From NCBI GenBank assembly GCA_964423545.1, contig CAYRFV010000303.1, forward strand, positions 1 to 6,536: a stretch of DNA of 6,536 bases, in the 5' to 3' direction. The position numbers and the translations under genes are program-made. A model generated the notes under the pieces. The model worked only from the letters and a program-made list of their open reading frames with translations. It had not been told where the DNA came from and did no database searches. Source of the stretch: JALOOE01 sp964423545 (GTDB taxonomy: Bacteria > Chloroflexota > Anaerolineae > CG2-30-64-16). How positions within the stretch are numbered: position 1 is the stretch's first letter; every line of letters starts with the position of its first letter. Shown in pieces: positions 6,094 through 6,536 of this stretch.

Positions 6094-6536
6094 CTATGCC
6101 TTCTTGAACTCGAAGTACTGCTCGGTGTAGGCGTTGATCATGTCTTGCAAGCCGGCTTTATACAGCTCTTCGATGAACTTGTCCCACTCGCTGATGGGCC
6201 GGACGGCGGTGATGAACTTGATCATCTCTTCGCCTACCATGCGGTTGATGTCGGCATATCCTGCCACCTGCTTGCGGATGCGGGCTGTGTCGTACGGCAC
6301 ATCGTAGTCCACAGGCATCTTGCCGAAGCTGTAGTCGAGCGCATGGTCGCGGATCGTCTCGTAGTGGCGGCGCAGCAGGTCGTCGTCGGGCGCCGTCCAG
6401 GTGTCGGTGCCCAGGCCTGTGGCGGCCATGAATTCGCCGGCATAAATCTTGGCGCCGGGGGTGCTGGGCAAGACGAGACGCTTGACATAGTACTTGTTCT
6501 TCTCGTCCACCCAATCCCAGTCCTTGCCCTTGATGC
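6094..6536 (-). CDS. Extracellular sugar-binding protein, C-terminal part only
   Basis: The last 146 residues of a protein whose 5' end lies beyond the right edge are visible; no start codon is claimed. The C-terminus shows the pattern of long LplA/YtcQ-type lipoprotein solute-binding proteins (family 1): a Trp-rich stretch GKDWDWVDEKNKYY near the start of the visible part, then MVGEEMIKFITAVRPISEWDKF (a close fit to the family's EE...FITG...EWDKF signature) and EELYKAGLQDMINAYTEQYFEFKK at the end. Full-length members are usually about 500-560 residues with a lipobox, neither of which can be checked here. It would capture the sugar outside the membrane and deliver it to the two permeases that follow. 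It is the first visible gene of the cluster; a strong hairpin directly follows its stop codon. Confidence 0.88.
   Translation of the reverse strand, partial: IKGKDWDWVDEKNKYYVKRLVLPSTPGAKIYAGEFMAATGLGTDTWTAPDDDLLRRHYETIRDHALDYSFGKMPVDYDVPYDTARIRKQVAGYADINRMVGEEMIKFITAVRPISEWDKFIEELYKAGLQDMINAYTEQYFEFKKA

Noticed and set aside
5903..6094. N-terminal extension of the first permease back to a GTG that shares a base with the binding-protein stop codon
   Set aside because: The 64 extra residues are arginine-rich and unlike the family, they encode the hairpin arms, and the ATG at 5902 has a far better ribosome-binding site.
5363..6130. Plus-strand open frame of 255 codons
   Set aside because: It runs antisense to the first permease, the spacer and the end of the binding-protein gene; its composition is charged and glutamine/histidine-rich without any domain, as expected for a shadow of GC-rich coding DNA.
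1..6536. tRNA, rRNA, CRISPR, insertion sequence, prophage or attachment site
   Set aside because: Reading both strands showed no clustered direct repeats, transposase, integrase or RNA-gene signature; nearly all DNA is accounted for by six protein genes.

Overview
The window is one continuous minus-strand gene cluster read from right to left, with almost no non-coding DNA. G+C is high. The FtsX-type permease, with its N-terminal pattern of one membrane segment ending in SIPLYVDA, the lipoprotein-dependent sugar importer of LplB/YtcP type, and the UroD-like and Asp-box genes next to each other are a combination I associate with Chloroflexota (Anaerolineae/Caldilineae-like). That assignment rests on protein style alone. 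No rRNA or marker gene is present, so it is tentative.

Layout from right to left: (1) 6536-6094, C-terminal end of an extracellular sugar-binding protein whose 5' part lies outside the window; (2) 6093-5903, the only real intergenic gap (191 bp), holding a perfect 13-bp-stem hairpin just after the stop codon and a second, imperfect hairpin; (3) 5902-4913 and 4900-4022, two inner-membrane permeases of a CUT1-type carbohydrate ABC importer; (4) 4009-2891, a protein with five Asp-boxes of the sialidase/BNR superfamily; (5) 2877-1711, a uroporphyrinogen-decarboxylase-like protein with an HxCG motif typical of the cobamide-dependent methyltransferase branch; (6) 1694 to beyond base 1, the first 564 codons of an FtsX/MacB-type ABC permease, open to the window edge.

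The genes from the first permease to the FtsX-like permease are separated by only 12, 12, 13 and 16 bases. In each of these junctions the purine-rich ribosome-binding sequence begins inside or directly at the stop codon of the gene before, so they are very probably one transcript with coupled translation. A working model is import of an oligosaccharide or modified sugar by the binding protein and two permeases, with an ATPase supplied from elsewhere, then intracellular handling by the Asp-box protein and perhaps removal or transfer of a methyl group by the UroD-like protein. The FtsX-like gene is co-oriented but has no obvious role in sugar uptake. No promoter, regulator, tRNA, rRNA, insertion sequence or CRISPR array was seen.
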